DNA of 64,000 bases, taken from contig JAJDZD010000041.1 of NCBI GenBank assembly GCA_022824865.1, forward strand, positions 1 to 64,000, given 5' to 3'. How positions within the stretch are numbered: the stretch's first letter is position 1; each line of letters opens with the position of its first letter. A program made the position numbers and the translations under genes. The DNA is from Chloroflexota bacterium. Lineage in GTDB: Bacteria; Chloroflexota; UBA11872. The notes beneath the pieces were generated by a model. The model was given only the letters and a program-made list of their open reading frames with translations, was not told the origin of the DNA and did not search any database. This document shows positions 32,794 to 41,403 of the stretch, in pieces.

Positions 32794-34806
32794 TTATCCC
32801 ACATTCTCCGGCGGCTCATACCCCAACCGCGCCGCTTCCGCGTAGGCGGCCTGCGCTTCGTCCGCGCGGCCCAGTTCGTCCAGGATCTGCCCGCGCGTGT
32901 AGTGCGCGATTCCCAGTTCCGGATTCGCGGCCACCGCCGCCTCGATGTCCTCCAGTGCCAGCTCCAGGTCCCCCGACAACATCCGCGCGTCGGCCCGGTT
33001 GTTCAGGGTCACGGCGTCGCCAGGCCGCAGCTCAAGCGATCGGTCGTAGTCGGCAATCGCCTCGTCATAGCGCTCGGCCTGGTGGTGAAGCAGGGCCCGT
33101 GTCGCATAGGTGGCGGCACTCTCCGGATTGATCTCGATGGCGGCGGCCAGGTCCGCCAACGCACCGGTCTCGTCGTCCAGGGACATCCGGATGCTGGCTC
33201 GGACTTCGTAGGCCAGGGGCAGCCCGGGCACATCCTCGATCAGCGCGTTTACGACCACCAGGGCGTCGTCAAGGCGATCCATGATCCGCAGCACGTCGGC
33301 ATAGAGCAGCCGGACGCCCACCCGCTCCGGCGCCGCTTCTACGGCGCGCTCCAGGTCCGCCAGCGCCGGCTCGATGTTCTCGAGATTGAGATGCAGACGT
33401 GCCCGTTCTGCCAGGTAGTCGGGGTTGTCGCCGGCAATATCCAGCGCGCGTGTCAGGGCCTCGATGGCCCCCTCCGCGTCACCCTGCGCGTTGAGCGCCT
33501 GTGCCTGCCCGGCATGGGCCAGTGGATTGAGTGGATCGATACGCGCGGCCGCGCCGTAGTCCTCGGCTGCGCCCGCCGCGTCGCCTAGTGCCAGGCGTAT
33601 GTCGGCGCGCGTGAACAGCCCCGGCAGGAAGTCGGGCGCAATCTCCACCGCGTCGGTCGCCACCTCAAGCGCTCGCTCAAGGTCGTTCTCCGCCTGCAAG
33701 GTCAGGGCCAGGATGAGTGCCGGGCGCGGGTCGACCGGAGAAGCCTCAATTGCCATCTCCAGATCCCGAATGCTGGCTTCGATGTCTCCGAGCGCCCGGT
33801 GCAGGCGCGCACGCTCGATGAGAAAGCCGACGTTTTCTGCCTCGATATCGATTGCACGGTCTAGGGCCTCCAAGGCACCTTCCGGGTCGTTTTGCGCCGC
33901 CAGGGCTCGACCGAGTCCGTAGTGCGCTAACGCGTTGAGCGGCTCGATCCGAACCGCCGCCGTGTAGTCACCGGCGGCGGCCTCGAAGTCCTCAGCGGCC
34001 AGGTACAACCGCGCCCGCTCAATCCGGTACCTGGCGTTGTCGCCGGCAATGTCGACGGCACGAGTCAGTGCATCAATGGCGCCCTGAAGGTCGTCCTGCG
34101 CGGCCAGCGCCTGACCGTGTCCGTAGTGCGCCGCGTCGTTGAGCGGCTCGATGCGCACGGCTGCCGTGTAATCGTCGGCAGCTTCGGCAAAGTTTCCCAA
34201 CGCCAGGTGAATGTCGGCGCGCGTGATTAGCGCGGGCAGAAACTCGGGCGCCAGCTCGACGGCTCGCGTCGCCTCGGCCAGCGCGCCTTCCAGGTCGCCG
34301 GCGAACTGATCCGCCAGCGCCATCCCCATCAGGGGACGCGGGTCGTGGGGTACCGCCTTCGCGGCAGATTCGAATACCTTCCGAGCCTCCTCGAGATCAC
34401 CGCCCCGCAGAAGCTCCAGCGCGCGCTCGAGGTCGGCCTGAATCGATGCCGGCGTTGCGGCCGCACCCGGAGCGGCGGGTGGTGGTGCAAAGTCTGGCGG
34501 CGCCGTAATCACCGGACTGGCGGTTGGGGTCGCCGTGACGCGGCCGATGGGCCCGCCGGCCCGCAGGTTCACCGTCGGGAGCCGCGGCGGCGCGTCCGCC
34601 GCCGGCGACTGAGGTGCTGCTGGCGCAGCGGACGGCGTTATTGGTTCTGCGGCTGGCGAAGGGGTGTCCGCCGTCTCAGTGACGGGAGGCGGATCCGTGG
34701 GCGACTCACCGCAAGCCATCGCCGCGGCGGCCAGAAGCGCTCCCCCGAGCAGCAGGCCAGCGGCTTCCCGACGGCGCCGTGGGTGGGCAGGCGGACGGCC
34801 GGTCAC
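32794..34806 (-). CDS. Large TPR-repeat lipoprotein
   Basis: 670 residues from a GTG at 34804-34806 overlapping the upstream RACo stop (GTGA). A basic N-terminus and hydrophobic stretch end in the lipobox AMAC (Cys32). A Pro/Ala/Thr-rich linker runs to about residue 115, and the rest is about 15 tetratricopeptide units (such as DLEGALAEATRAVELAPEF and YDEAIADYDRSLELRPGD). Two long blocks, residues about 185-270 and 387-472, are near copies of each other, so the array grew by internal duplication. It is likely a surface-anchored scaffold; the partner is unknown. Confidence 0.85.
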   Translation of the reverse strand: MTGRPPAHPRRRREAAGLLLGGALLAAAAMACGESPTDPPPVTETADTPSPAAEPITPSAAPAAPQSPAADAPPRLPTVNLRAGGPIGRVTATPTASPVITAPPDFAPPPAAPGAAATPASIQADLERALELLRGGDLEEARKVFESAAKAVPHDPRPLMGMALADQFAGDLEGALAEATRAVELAPEFLPALITRADIHLALGNFAEAADDYTAAVRIEPLNDAAHYGHGQALAAQDDLQGAIDALTRAVDIAGDNARYRIERARLYLAAEDFEAAAGDYTAAVRIEPLNALAHYGLGRALAAQNDPEGALEALDRAIDIEAENVGFLIERARLHRALGDIEASIRDLEMAIEASPVDPRPALILALTLQAENDLERALEVATDAVEIAPDFLPGLFTRADIRLALGDAAGAAEDYGAAARIDPLNPLAHAGQAQALNAQGDAEGAIEALTRALDIAGDNPDYLAERARLHLNLENIEPALADLERAVEAAPERVGVRLLYADVLRIMDRLDDALVVVNALIEDVPGLPLAYEVRASIRMSLDDETGALADLAAAIEINPESAATYATRALLHHQAERYDEAIADYDRSLELRPGDAVTLNNRADARMLSGDLELALEDIEAAVAANPELGIAHYTRGQILDELGRADEAQAAYAEAARLGYEPPENVG
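33391..33648 (-). repeat. Second copy of the internal TPR superrepeat
   Basis: Codes residues about 387-472 of the TPR lipoprotein. It starts with the pattern PDFLPGLFTRADIRLALG and includes LTRALDIAGDNPDYLAERAR, matching the first copy residue by residue with substitutions. Spacing from the first copy is about 202 residues. Confidence 0.6.
33997..34254 (-). repeat. First copy of the internal TPR superrepeat
   Basis: Codes residues about 185-270, from PEFLPALITRADIHLALG to LTRAVDIAGDNARYRIERAR. A third, partial copy follows at residues about 275-335, with AAVRIEPLN repeated exactly in the first and third copies. Confidence 0.6.
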
Positions 34807-36656
34807 GACGGCGCCGGAAAGCCCATCGCGAACGCGAATTCGTCCTGAAAGTCGGGCACCGCCGAGAGTTCCACGTACGACACCCGAGCCGGCAGATCCA
34901 TCGCGCGCACACGCGCTGTGAGCGACAGCAGACACATGCGCGCCCCGTGCCCCGCGGCGTTGCCGACCGCGCGGATGGACTCAGGTCCGACGTCAGGCAC
35001 CAGGCCGATCGCGATGGCCCCGGCCGGATCGATGTAGCTGCCGAATGCGCCGGCGAGGATCACCTCGTCCAGGTCGTCGGCCGTCAGACCCGCGTGGTCC
35101 ATCAGCACGTTCACGCCGCAGCGAATGCTCCCCTTGGCCAGCTGCAGTTGCCGGATGTCCTGCGCGTGCAGCTTTATTGCTGCGTCCGAGTCGTCGGATG
35201 ATCCATGCAGCACGATCGCCCCACCCGTCTGGTCCGGGATGATCCGGTCGGCATGGGCCGGGACGGCCTGCTCGGCTTCTTCCTGCCAGAGCAAGCGCCC
35301 ATTCGGTGTCACAAGTCCGGTTCGCACCAACTCGGCCACGGCGTCGACCAACCCCGACCCGCAGATCCCGACGGGCTCGGCATTGTCGATCACGTCGACC
35401 TCTATCGCATCATCCTCAATGCGCACGCGCTCGATCGCGCCCGGCGCCGCCCGCATGCCCTGCGAGATTTCAGCGCCCTCAAACGCCGGTCCCGCGGGCG
35501 CCGCGGTGGCGAACAACTCCCGGCCCTTCTGCAATACGATCTCGCCATTGGTGCCCACGTCAATCGCCAGCACGTTGCCGCGCCGCCGCCCCAGGTTCGC
35601 GCTCAGCATCATGCCCACGATGTCGCCGCCCACGTAGCTCGCCACATTGGGCGATACCCACACCGAGGCTGACGGCAAAACGTCCAGCCCAACCTCGGCT
35701 GTGGTGGCCGTGATCGGGTCGACCATCGTGGGCACAAACGGCGAGTACGAAATCCTCGACGGATCCGCGCCAATCAGCAGGTGTTCCATCACCGTGTTAC
35801 CGACAAACGTGACTTCATACACCTCGTGCCGTGCAACGCCGCCGGCCTCCAGGCACCGCTCGATGATGTCGTTGACCGTCGACAGGACCGCCTGCGTCAG
35901 GCGCTCCACCCATTCCGGGCCGCGCATCGTCACGCTCATCCGGCTGATCACGTCGCCGCCGTAGATGTGCTGCCCATTCAGGCCCGACGCCACGGCCACC
36001 TCGTCACCCGTCACCAGGTTCATCAGCGCGCCCACGACGGTGGTGGTGCCGATGTCGAACGCCAGCCCGAAACCACGCTCGGTCGTGTCGCCCGGCTCTA
36101 CGGAGACGATGCGGTTCCCGGCAATCACGACGGTGATTCCCTTGTCGATGTCTTCGCCAATCGCCGCTAAGCGCCGCAAGGCCTCCAGCGACGGATCCAG
36201 GTCGCCCGCCACCGCCGCCAGTTCGTCCTGGATGCGCGACCAGTCCGCGCTCTGATCGTGCAGCGTGGGCTCGGCCGGCTTTACATAAATCTTCTGCACG
36301 TCCGGATCCAGCCGGATCCGGCCCAGTCCCGAACTCTCGACCACCCGAACGGCCCGCACCCCCACCGGGTGCGTATAGACCGCGCCCTCCACCAGCGGGT
36401 GCTGGCAAGCCAGCCGCCAGCCGTGCGCCAACTGCTGGTCCGACAGCCGTCGGCGGTCGTGCGCGTTCGGCAGGGGCGGCTCGGTCTCGCGAATCAGCAC
36501 CCGACAGGTGCCGCACGATCCCTTGCCCGAACAGACCGTCTCCACCGGAATGTCGTTGGCCTGCGCGGCGTCCAGGATGGTGACGCCCTCGGACGTGGTG
36601 ATCTCGCGGTCCTCGGGCAAAAAACGCGAACGGACGACAGGGTCGACGTTGATCAA
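34803..36656 (-). CDS. RACo-type ferredoxin-ASKHA ATPase (corrinoid activation/DUF4445 family)
   Basis: 617 residues. Residues 1-95 are a [2Fe-2S] ferredoxin domain with Cys42, Cys48, Cys51 ([10 protein letters not shown]) and Cys84. A linker is followed by an ASKHA ATPase-like domain (about 195-610) with [49 protein letters not shown] and [11 protein letters not shown]. Such proteins reduce the cobalt of corrinoid methyltransferases back to the active Co(I) state using ATP. No corrinoid protein is adjacent; the MtbA-like gene at 52104 is the only candidate partner here. The start TTG at 36654-36656 is the only one before the ferredoxin domain. Confidence 0.88.
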   Translation of the reverse strand: MINVDPVVRSRFLPEDREITTSEGVTILDAAQANDIPVETVCSGKGSCGTCRVLIRETEPPLPNAHDRRRLSDQQLAHGWRLACQHPLVEGAVYTHPVGVRAVRVVESSGLGRIRLDPDVQKIYVKPAEPTLHDQSADWSRIQDELAAVAGDLDPSLEALRRLAAIGEDIDKGITVVIAGNRIVSVEPGDTTERGFGLAFDIGTTTVVGALMNLVTGDEVAVASGLNGQHIYGGDVISRMSVTMRGPEWVERLTQAVLSTVNDIIERCLEAGGVARHEVYEVTFVGNTVMEHLLIGADPSRISYSPFVPTMVDPITATTAEVGLDVLPSASVWVSPNVASYVGGDIVGMMLSANLGRRRGNVLAIDVGTNGEIVLQKGRELFATAAPAGPAFEGAEISQGMRAAPGAIERVRIEDDAIEVDVIDNAEPVGICGSGLVDAVAELVRTGLVTPNGRLLWQEEAEQAVPAHADRIIPDQTGGAIVLHGSSDDSDAAIKLHAQDIRQLQLAKGSIRCGVNVLMDHAGLTADDLDEVILAGAFGSYIDPAGAIAIGLVPDVGPESIRAVGNAAGHGARMCLLSLTARVRAMDLPARVSYVELSAVPDFQDEFAFAMGFPAPS

Positions 36657-36784
36657 GGAAACCCACCGGGGCGGCGCAAGCGAACGGTGGGCCTGATCTT
36701 CGCATGCCCACGGCCCTGACCGATGCCAACGAGGCAGATGGGTACAATGAGCGGTCCACGCAATGGACCCAGGAGAGGCACGCC

Positions 36785-37411
36785 ATGGCGGACGCCCCCG
36801 ATCAGGGCGGAGAACACCGGCACGACTTCGGGCTCGACCAGATTCCGCTGGGCCACCAGCCCTGGGGCCGCGCCGATTTGGAGCTTGGCGAGGACACCAT
36901 TCCGCTCGTCCAAGCCACCAATGTCGTCGGCGGACTCGACATCATCACGACCACGGTGGACAAGCTCTTCACCTGGTGCCAGTCGAATTCCCTCTGGGCC
37001 ATGGGCTTCGGCCTCGCCTGCTGCGCGATCGAGATGATGGCCAGCGCCGCGCCCCACTACGACCTGGACCGCTTCGGCACCGTGTTTCGAGCCTCGCCGC
37101 GCCAGTCCGATGTCATGGTCGTCTCCGGCACCGTCACCAACAAGATGGCCCCGGTCGTCAAGCGCCTCTACGACCAGATGCCCGACCCGAAGTGGGTCAT
37201 CGCCATGGGCGCCTGCGCCACCTGCGGCGGCCCCTTCCGTAGCTACAGCACGCTTCAGGGCGTAGACCGTGTGGTTCCCGTCGACATCTACATCGCCGGT
37301 TGCCCGCCCCGCCCCGAGGCCCTGATCGACGGCATCATGGCCCTTCAGCGCAAGATCAACAGCGACGGCATCATGGGCACCGGGCGCAAGACGGAGCCGG
37401 TTCAGGCCTGA
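36785..37411 (+). CDS. nuoB: NADH-quinone oxidoreductase subunit B, isolated copy
   Basis: 208 residues from an ATG at 36785 with AGGAGAGG at 36771-36778. A TACAAT at 36743 may be a -10 element. NuoB holds the N2 [4Fe-4S] cluster near the quinone site of complex I. Its ligands are present: the adjacent Cys79-Cys80 in [12 protein letters not shown], Cys144 in MGACATCGG and Cys173 in AGCPPRPE. The N-terminal 40 residues are polar and longer than usual. No nuoA, nuoC or nuoD flanks it, so it is separated from the rest of complex I or serves another complex. The next frame, a PHP protein, starts at its stop. Confidence 0.88.
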   Translation: MADAPDQGGEHRHDFGLDQIPLGHQPWGRADLELGEDTIPLVQATNVVGGLDIITTTVDKLFTWCQSNSLWAMGFGLACCAIEMMASAAPHYDLDRFGTVFRASPRQSDVMVVSGTVTNKMAPVVKRLYDQMPDPKWVIAMGACATCGGPFRSYSTLQGVDRVVPVDIYIAGCPPRPEALIDGIMALQRKINSDGIMGTGRKTEPVQA

Positions 37412-38124
37412 CACCTCCCGCAAGCGAGGCGCAAGCCTCGACGTCCAAACGCCTGCGCGTCGAGCTTCACTCGCATACCCACGCGTCTCCGGATTCGCGC
37501 CTGTCGGCCGAAACCATCACGCGCGTCAACCGCGAGCGCGATATCGATGTCGTGGCTGTCACCGACCACAACACCATGGCCGGCGCCTTCGAGATGGCTG
37601 AGCGCCTCCCGTTTCCCGTAATCCTCGGTGAAGAAATCAAGAGCACCGAGGGCGACATCATTGGCCTCTTTCTCTCACACGAGATTCCTCGCGACATGTC
37701 GCCGGCTGAAACCGTCGCCGCCATTCGCGAGCAGGATGGCCTCGTGTTGGCCCCCCACCCATTTGACGGCCTCCGGCGCTCGGCGCTGGGGCGCGCCGCC
37801 GTCGATTCCATCGTCGACGACATCGACATCTTCGAAGTCTTCAACGGCCGCACCCTGCTGCGCCGCGACAACGCCGCCGCTGATCACTACGCGGAAGAAC
37901 ACGGCCTGATCAAGTCCGTCGGCTCCGACTCGCACCTCGCCGCCGAGATCGGTCACTGCTGCCAGTCCATGCGCCCCTGGGATGACCCACGGGACTTCCT
38001 GGCCTCCCTGCGCGAGGCCGAGCTCCACGCTTCCCTGGCCCCCGCCTGGGTCCATCTCGGAAGCTCCCTGCACGCCTATGCTGCCAAGGTCGAGCGACGG
38101 CTTCGACGTCTGACGCGGGCTTGA
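37408..38124 (+). CDS. PHP-domain metal-dependent phosphoesterase
   Basis: About 238 residues. The polymerase-and-histidinol-phosphatase motifs are all present: [49 protein letters not shown] and [12 protein letters not shown]. These residues bind two or three metal ions to hydrolyse a phosphate ester, possibly of a nucleotide or sugar. No ATG or GTG precedes the domain in this frame: the choices are a CTG at 37408 that overlaps the nuoB stop (CTGA) or a TTG at 37300 inside nuoB. Translation is likely coupled to nuoB. The end overlaps the next gene by four bases. Confidence 0.8.
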   Translation: MTPPASEAQASTSKRLRVELHSHTHASPDSRLSAETITRVNRERDIDVVAVTDHNTMAGAFEMAERLPFPVILGEEIKSTEGDIIGLFLSHEIPRDMSPAETVAAIREQDGLVLAPHPFDGLRRSALGRAAVDSIVDDIDIFEVFNGRTLLRRDNAAADHYAEEHGLIKSVGSDSHLAAEIGHCCQSMRPWDDPRDFLASLREAELHASLAPAWVHLGSSLHAYAAKVERRLRRLTRA

Positions 38125-39488
38125 CCGGCGCGGCCGCAACCTCAGCGGCAACCGGCGCGAAGAACAGCACGCCATCGTTCAACCGGCGCGCGACCACGCT
38201 CCTTCTCCCCGCATCCCTGAATCTCGGCATCACCCACGTCCTCGCGCCGGCCCTCAACGGCCTCATGGCGCGCAGTGTCGAACCCGAAGCCGCCATCGGC
38301 GGCTACGCCATCGCCATGGGCGTCATGGGCCTGGTGGCCCTGCCGCAGATGCGCATCCAGCAACTGACACTGGTCTTCCTTGACGATCAGGGCTCGCTCG
38401 GCCGGCTCCGCCGTTTCGTCGCGTTCTTTGCGCTGCTCAGCGGCCTCGTGGCCGCCGTCGTCGCCTTTACGCCCGTGCTCGACCTGCTGCTGGACGGCGT
38501 CTTCGCCACCACCGGCGTCCTGCGCGCCGAATCCGCCGCCGCTCTGGTCGCACTTGCGCCCTTTCCTGTCCTGGCTATTGTCCGCACCCACTTGTACGGC
38601 GTCGCGCTCCGAATCGGCCGTCCGCGTCTCGTCTGGGTCGGCACCGGAGCCGGTGCGGTCACGGTCATCGTCGTTGCCGCGTTGGTGCTCTGGCTCGATC
38701 CGTCGGCTGGCGCGGCCATCGCCGCCATTGCCGTCACGGCCGGAGCCGGCGTGGAATCCCTTGTGCTGGTGGTCGGAACCACCGGTCCTCTGCGGCGCGA
38801 CCTCGAGCCGTCCGACGGTTCGCCGCCAACCTATGCCACCCTGCTCCGATTCTTCGGGCCATTGCTGGTGGCGGCCTTCCTGCCGTCCGTCACCCAGCCG
38901 GTCATCAACGCCATCCTCACGCGCGCCCCCGAGCCCGAGGCCAGCGTGGCCGCCGTGTCGCTCACGTTCGGGGTCAACCAGATATTCCTGATCGCCCTTT
39001 GGGGCGTGCAACCGACCTTGCTGGCGCTCATGGGCCGCGGCGAGAGTCCCGCCGCTGCTCGCCGCTTCGCCAACATCGTGGGCCTGATCACGATAGGTCC
39101 CGCCGCGGTGGTCGCGTTCATCCCTCCGCTCACCAGCCTCGTCGTCCACGACTGGCTGGGCGCGACCGGACGCCTGCAGGAAATGACCGAAGCCGGCCTG
39201 CGCATCCTGGCCCTGCTGCCGCCGATTCTCGTGCAGGAAGCCATCTTCACCAGCGCCATCCTGCGTGTCCGGCGGGCCCATTTCCTTGTCTACGTCAACG
39301 CCATCAGGCTCGTCGGGCTTGCCGCCATCCTGTTGATTGGTGTCAACGCCACGAATCTCTCTGGCGGTGTGATCGGCGTCATCGCCATCGGCGGCGCGCT
39401 GGTAATCGAAGCGATCGCAACCGTCGCCTTCGGCCTCGGCGCGCAGCGTCAGCTCGAACGCGGCTGGCAGCCGCAAACTTCGTTTTGA
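38121..39488 (+). CDS. MATE-like multi-helix membrane protein
   Basis: 455 residues from a TTG at 38121 that overlaps the PHP stop (TTGA). About 12 hydrophobic segments in two related halves fit the MATE/MOP flippase superfamily. NLGITHVLAPALNGLMAR and FLPSVTQPVINAILTR are equivalent positions in the halves. It may move a metabolite, drug or lipid-linked precursor across the membrane; resemblance to ANKH-like members is possible. The N-terminal 20 residues are a polar cytoplasmic lead. Confidence 0.75.
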   Translation: MTGAAATSAATGAKNSTPSFNRRATTLLLPASLNLGITHVLAPALNGLMARSVEPEAAIGGYAIAMGVMGLVALPQMRIQQLTLVFLDDQGSLGRLRRFVAFFALLSGLVAAVVAFTPVLDLLLDGVFATTGVLRAESAAALVALAPFPVLAIVRTHLYGVALRIGRPRLVWVGTGAGAVTVIVVAALVLWLDPSAGAAIAAIAVTAGAGVESLVLVVGTTGPLRRDLEPSDGSPPTYATLLRFFGPLLVAAFLPSVTQPVINAILTRAPEPEASVAAVSLTFGVNQIFLIALWGVQPTLLALMGRGESPAAARRFANIVGLITIGPAAVVAFIPPLTSLVVHDWLGATGRLQEMTEAGLRILALLPPILVQEAIFTSAILRVRRAHFLVYVNAIRLVGLAAILLIGVNATNLSGGVIGVIAIGGALVIEAIATVAFGLGAQRQLERGWQPQTSF

Positions 39489-39566
39489 CAGACGCAATTG
39501 CTCGCCTATCCTCAAGTTCACGGCCCGAGAACCGCTCCGGCCCGAACTACACCTGAGACTCGTCCA

Positions 39567-39635
39567 ATGCGATTCCGCCACCTGAACACCCCGGCCATGC
39601 CCGGCCGGAGCCAAACGAGTTCCGCCGTGCCCTGA
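39567..39635 (+). CDS. Possible 22-residue leader peptide
   Basis: A short frame from ATG 39567 to TGA 39635 with an uninterrupted reading MRFRHLNTPAMPGRSQTSSA plus two residues. It lies 24 bases before a terminator hairpin (39659-39702) and about 100 bases before the ABC transporter. The order short peptide, terminator, exporter is that of an attenuator. No strong ribosome-binding site is seen upstream, so this may be chance. Confidence 0.3.
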   Translation: MRFRHLNTPAMPGRSQTSSAVP

Positions 39636-39658
39636 CCCGCGTCCGTCGCACGCCGCCG

Positions 39659-39702
39659 CCGCGGATCAGGCGCCGAACTCATCGGGCGATCCGCGGTTTT
39701 TT
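39659..39702 (+). terminator. Rho-independent terminator or attenuator hairpin
   Basis: Left arm CCGCGGATC (39659-39667) and right arm GATCCGCGG (39688-39696) pair perfectly over nine bases with a 20-base loop, followed by six T (39697-39702). It lies 30 bases upstream of the ABC ATPase start and 170 bases after the MATE-like gene, so it can end the nuoB-PHP-MATE transcript or regulate read-through into the exporter. Confidence 0.75.
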
Positions 39703-39732
39703 GTTTGTCGCGAACTTTCAGGAATTGAGGCC

Positions 39733-40560
39733 ATGCAACCCGCTGTATCCATTGACCACCTGGTCAAGCAATTCGACCCCGCCGGCGTTGGCGGCGCGTG
39801 GCGGCGCGCCCTGGGCCGGCCGCTCAAGGATCCGATAGTGGCGCTTGACGCCATCAACCTCCAGGTCCAACGCGGCGAGGTGTACGGCATCGTCGGATCC
39901 AATGGCTCCGGCAAGTCAACGCTGGCTCGCGTCGTCGCCACGCTACTGCTACCGGACTCGGGCTCGGTCCAGGTCTTTGGCCACGACGTCGTCCGCGATG
40001 CCCGCACCGTCCGCCGCTTCATGAACCGCGTCTCCGTGGAGGCGTCGTTTTTCAAGAAACTCAGCCCGCTCGAGAACCTCACCTTCACCGCCCGCATCTA
40101 CGGCCTGCCGGCCGGCGAAGCCCACCAACGCATCTTTGAAATCCTCAAGCGCCTGGACATCGAGGAGAAGGCGATCCGCCGCCCCATGGACCAGATGTCG
40201 CGCGGCCAGCAGCAGAAGGTCGCCGTGGCGCGCGCCCTGCTCACCTCGCCCGTGCTCCTGATCCTTGACGAACCCACCACGGGTCTCGATCCACGCTCCA
40301 AGCGCGAAGTCCAGGACTTCGTCCGCGAGGTCTGCGACACCCACGACGCCACCGTCATCCTCATGACCCACGACATGGACGAAGCCGAACAGCTCTGCGA
40401 CCGCCTGGCCGTGATTGACAAGGGCCGGATCCTGATCGAAGACAAGCCCAGCGCCCTCCGCCTCGAGGGCGAGACGCTGGAAGACGCCTTCATCCGGCTC
40501 ACCGGCCACGCCGTCGAAGTGCACGAACCCGACAAAGCCGCCGCCGGCGGAGGAGGTTGA
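39733..40560 (+). CDS. ABC transporter ATP-binding protein (ABC-2 exporter type)
   Basis: 275 residues from ATG 39733 with GAGG four bases upstream. Walker A is GSNGSGKST (55-63), Walker B LLILDEPTTGLDP, and the switch histidine is in LMTHDMDEAEQL. The signature is MSRGQQQKVAVARALL, where the usual first glycine is arginine. A loop rich in Arg and Lys after residue 15 (GVGGAWRRALGRPLKDP) is typical of polysaccharide or daunorubicin-like exporters of this class. It powers the permease four bases downstream. The substrate is unknown. Confidence 0.9.
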   Translation: MQPAVSIDHLVKQFDPAGVGGAWRRALGRPLKDPIVALDAINLQVQRGEVYGIVGSNGSGKSTLARVVATLLLPDSGSVQVFGHDVVRDARTVRRFMNRVSVEASFFKKLSPLENLTFTARIYGLPAGEAHQRIFEILKRLDIEEKAIRRPMDQMSRGQQQKVAVARALLTSPVLLILDEPTTGLDPRSKREVQDFVREVCDTHDATVILMTHDMDEAEQLCDRLAVIDKGRILIEDKPSALRLEGETLEDAFIRLTGHAVEVHEPDKAAAGGGG

Positions 40561-40564
40561 CCGC

Positions 40565-41389
40565 ATGGTTGCCTTAGGACGTGAACTCGGCGCTTCCTAT
40601 GCCTTCGTCGAGCGCAACTTTCGCGCTGTGCGCCGCTATTGGGGCTGGGAGGTCGTGTTCCTCTTCTACTCCATCGTTAACGCGCTCACCGTCGCCTACA
40701 TCGCGCCCGGCGGCGTCCTCGTGGCGGGCCAGCAGTTCGACGCCGACCGCCTGATCCTGTTTCTCGTCGTCGGCACCGTGGTCTGGGCCTACCTGAACAG
40801 CGTGTTCGACTCGGTGGCCTTTATGGTCTCCTGGGAACGCTGGGAAGGCACGATCGAAAGCACCTTCATGGCCCCCATCCGCCGCGTGACCTTCATTGCC
40901 GGCAGTTCGGCGTTCGCGGTGCTCTACTCGTTCGCCCGCGCCGTCGTGATCCTGGTGGTCGTGGCGCTGTTCTTCAGCCTGGACCTGGGCGCGGCCAACT
41001 GGGTTGGCGCCTTCGCGGTCCTCGCGATCGGCAGCTTGGGCCTGCTGGGCATCGGCATCATGTCGGCCGCGTTGCCCCTGCTCTTCCTGGAACGTGGCTC
41101 GCAGATGACGGTGGTCGTCCAGGCCTCGCTGCTGCTTGTCTCCGGCGTCTACTACCCCGTGGAGGTCTTGCCTGACTGGCTGGAGTGGTTCTCCGTAATC
41201 TCACCCGCCACCTACGTCCTCAACGCCATGCGCGCCGCGGTGCTCGATGGCGTCACCCTGATCGACCTGCTGCCCCACTTCGGTCCCCTGATGCTCATCA
41301 CCGCCGTCACCATGCCCGTAGGTGTCTGGGTCTTCGGCTGGGCCGAACGCTACGCGTTGCGCCACGGCCGCCTGAAGCGCAGCGGCTGA
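40565..41389 (+). CDS. ABC-2 type permease
   Basis: 274 residues with six predicted helices and the ABC-2 pattern: an N-terminal amphipathic segment (FVERNFRAVRRYWGWE), VSWERWEGTIESTFMAPI near the middle, and VSGVYYPVEVLPDWLEWFSVISPATY before the last helices. GGAGG about eight bases upstream of ATG 40565 is a good ribosome-binding site. It forms an exporter with the preceding ATPase. It converges with the halogenase gene, 14 bases away. Confidence 0.9.
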   Translation: MVALGRELGASYAFVERNFRAVRRYWGWEVVFLFYSIVNALTVAYIAPGGVLVAGQQFDADRLILFLVVGTVVWAYLNSVFDSVAFMVSWERWEGTIESTFMAPIRRVTFIAGSSAFAVLYSFARAVVILVVVALFFSLDLGAANWVGAFAVLAIGSLGLLGIGIMSAALPLLFLERGSQMTVVVQASLLLVSGVYYPVEVLPDWLEWFSVISPATYVLNAMRAAVLDGVTLIDLLPHFGPLMLITAVTMPVGVWVFGWAERYALRHGRLKRSG

Positions 41390-41403
41390 GGTCGCTCGGC
41401 CGT

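Noticed and set aside
38142-39614. A 490-codon open frame on the minus strand
   Set aside because: Reverse shadow of the MATE-like gene; highly charged and repetitive in composition, no membrane or catalytic pattern.
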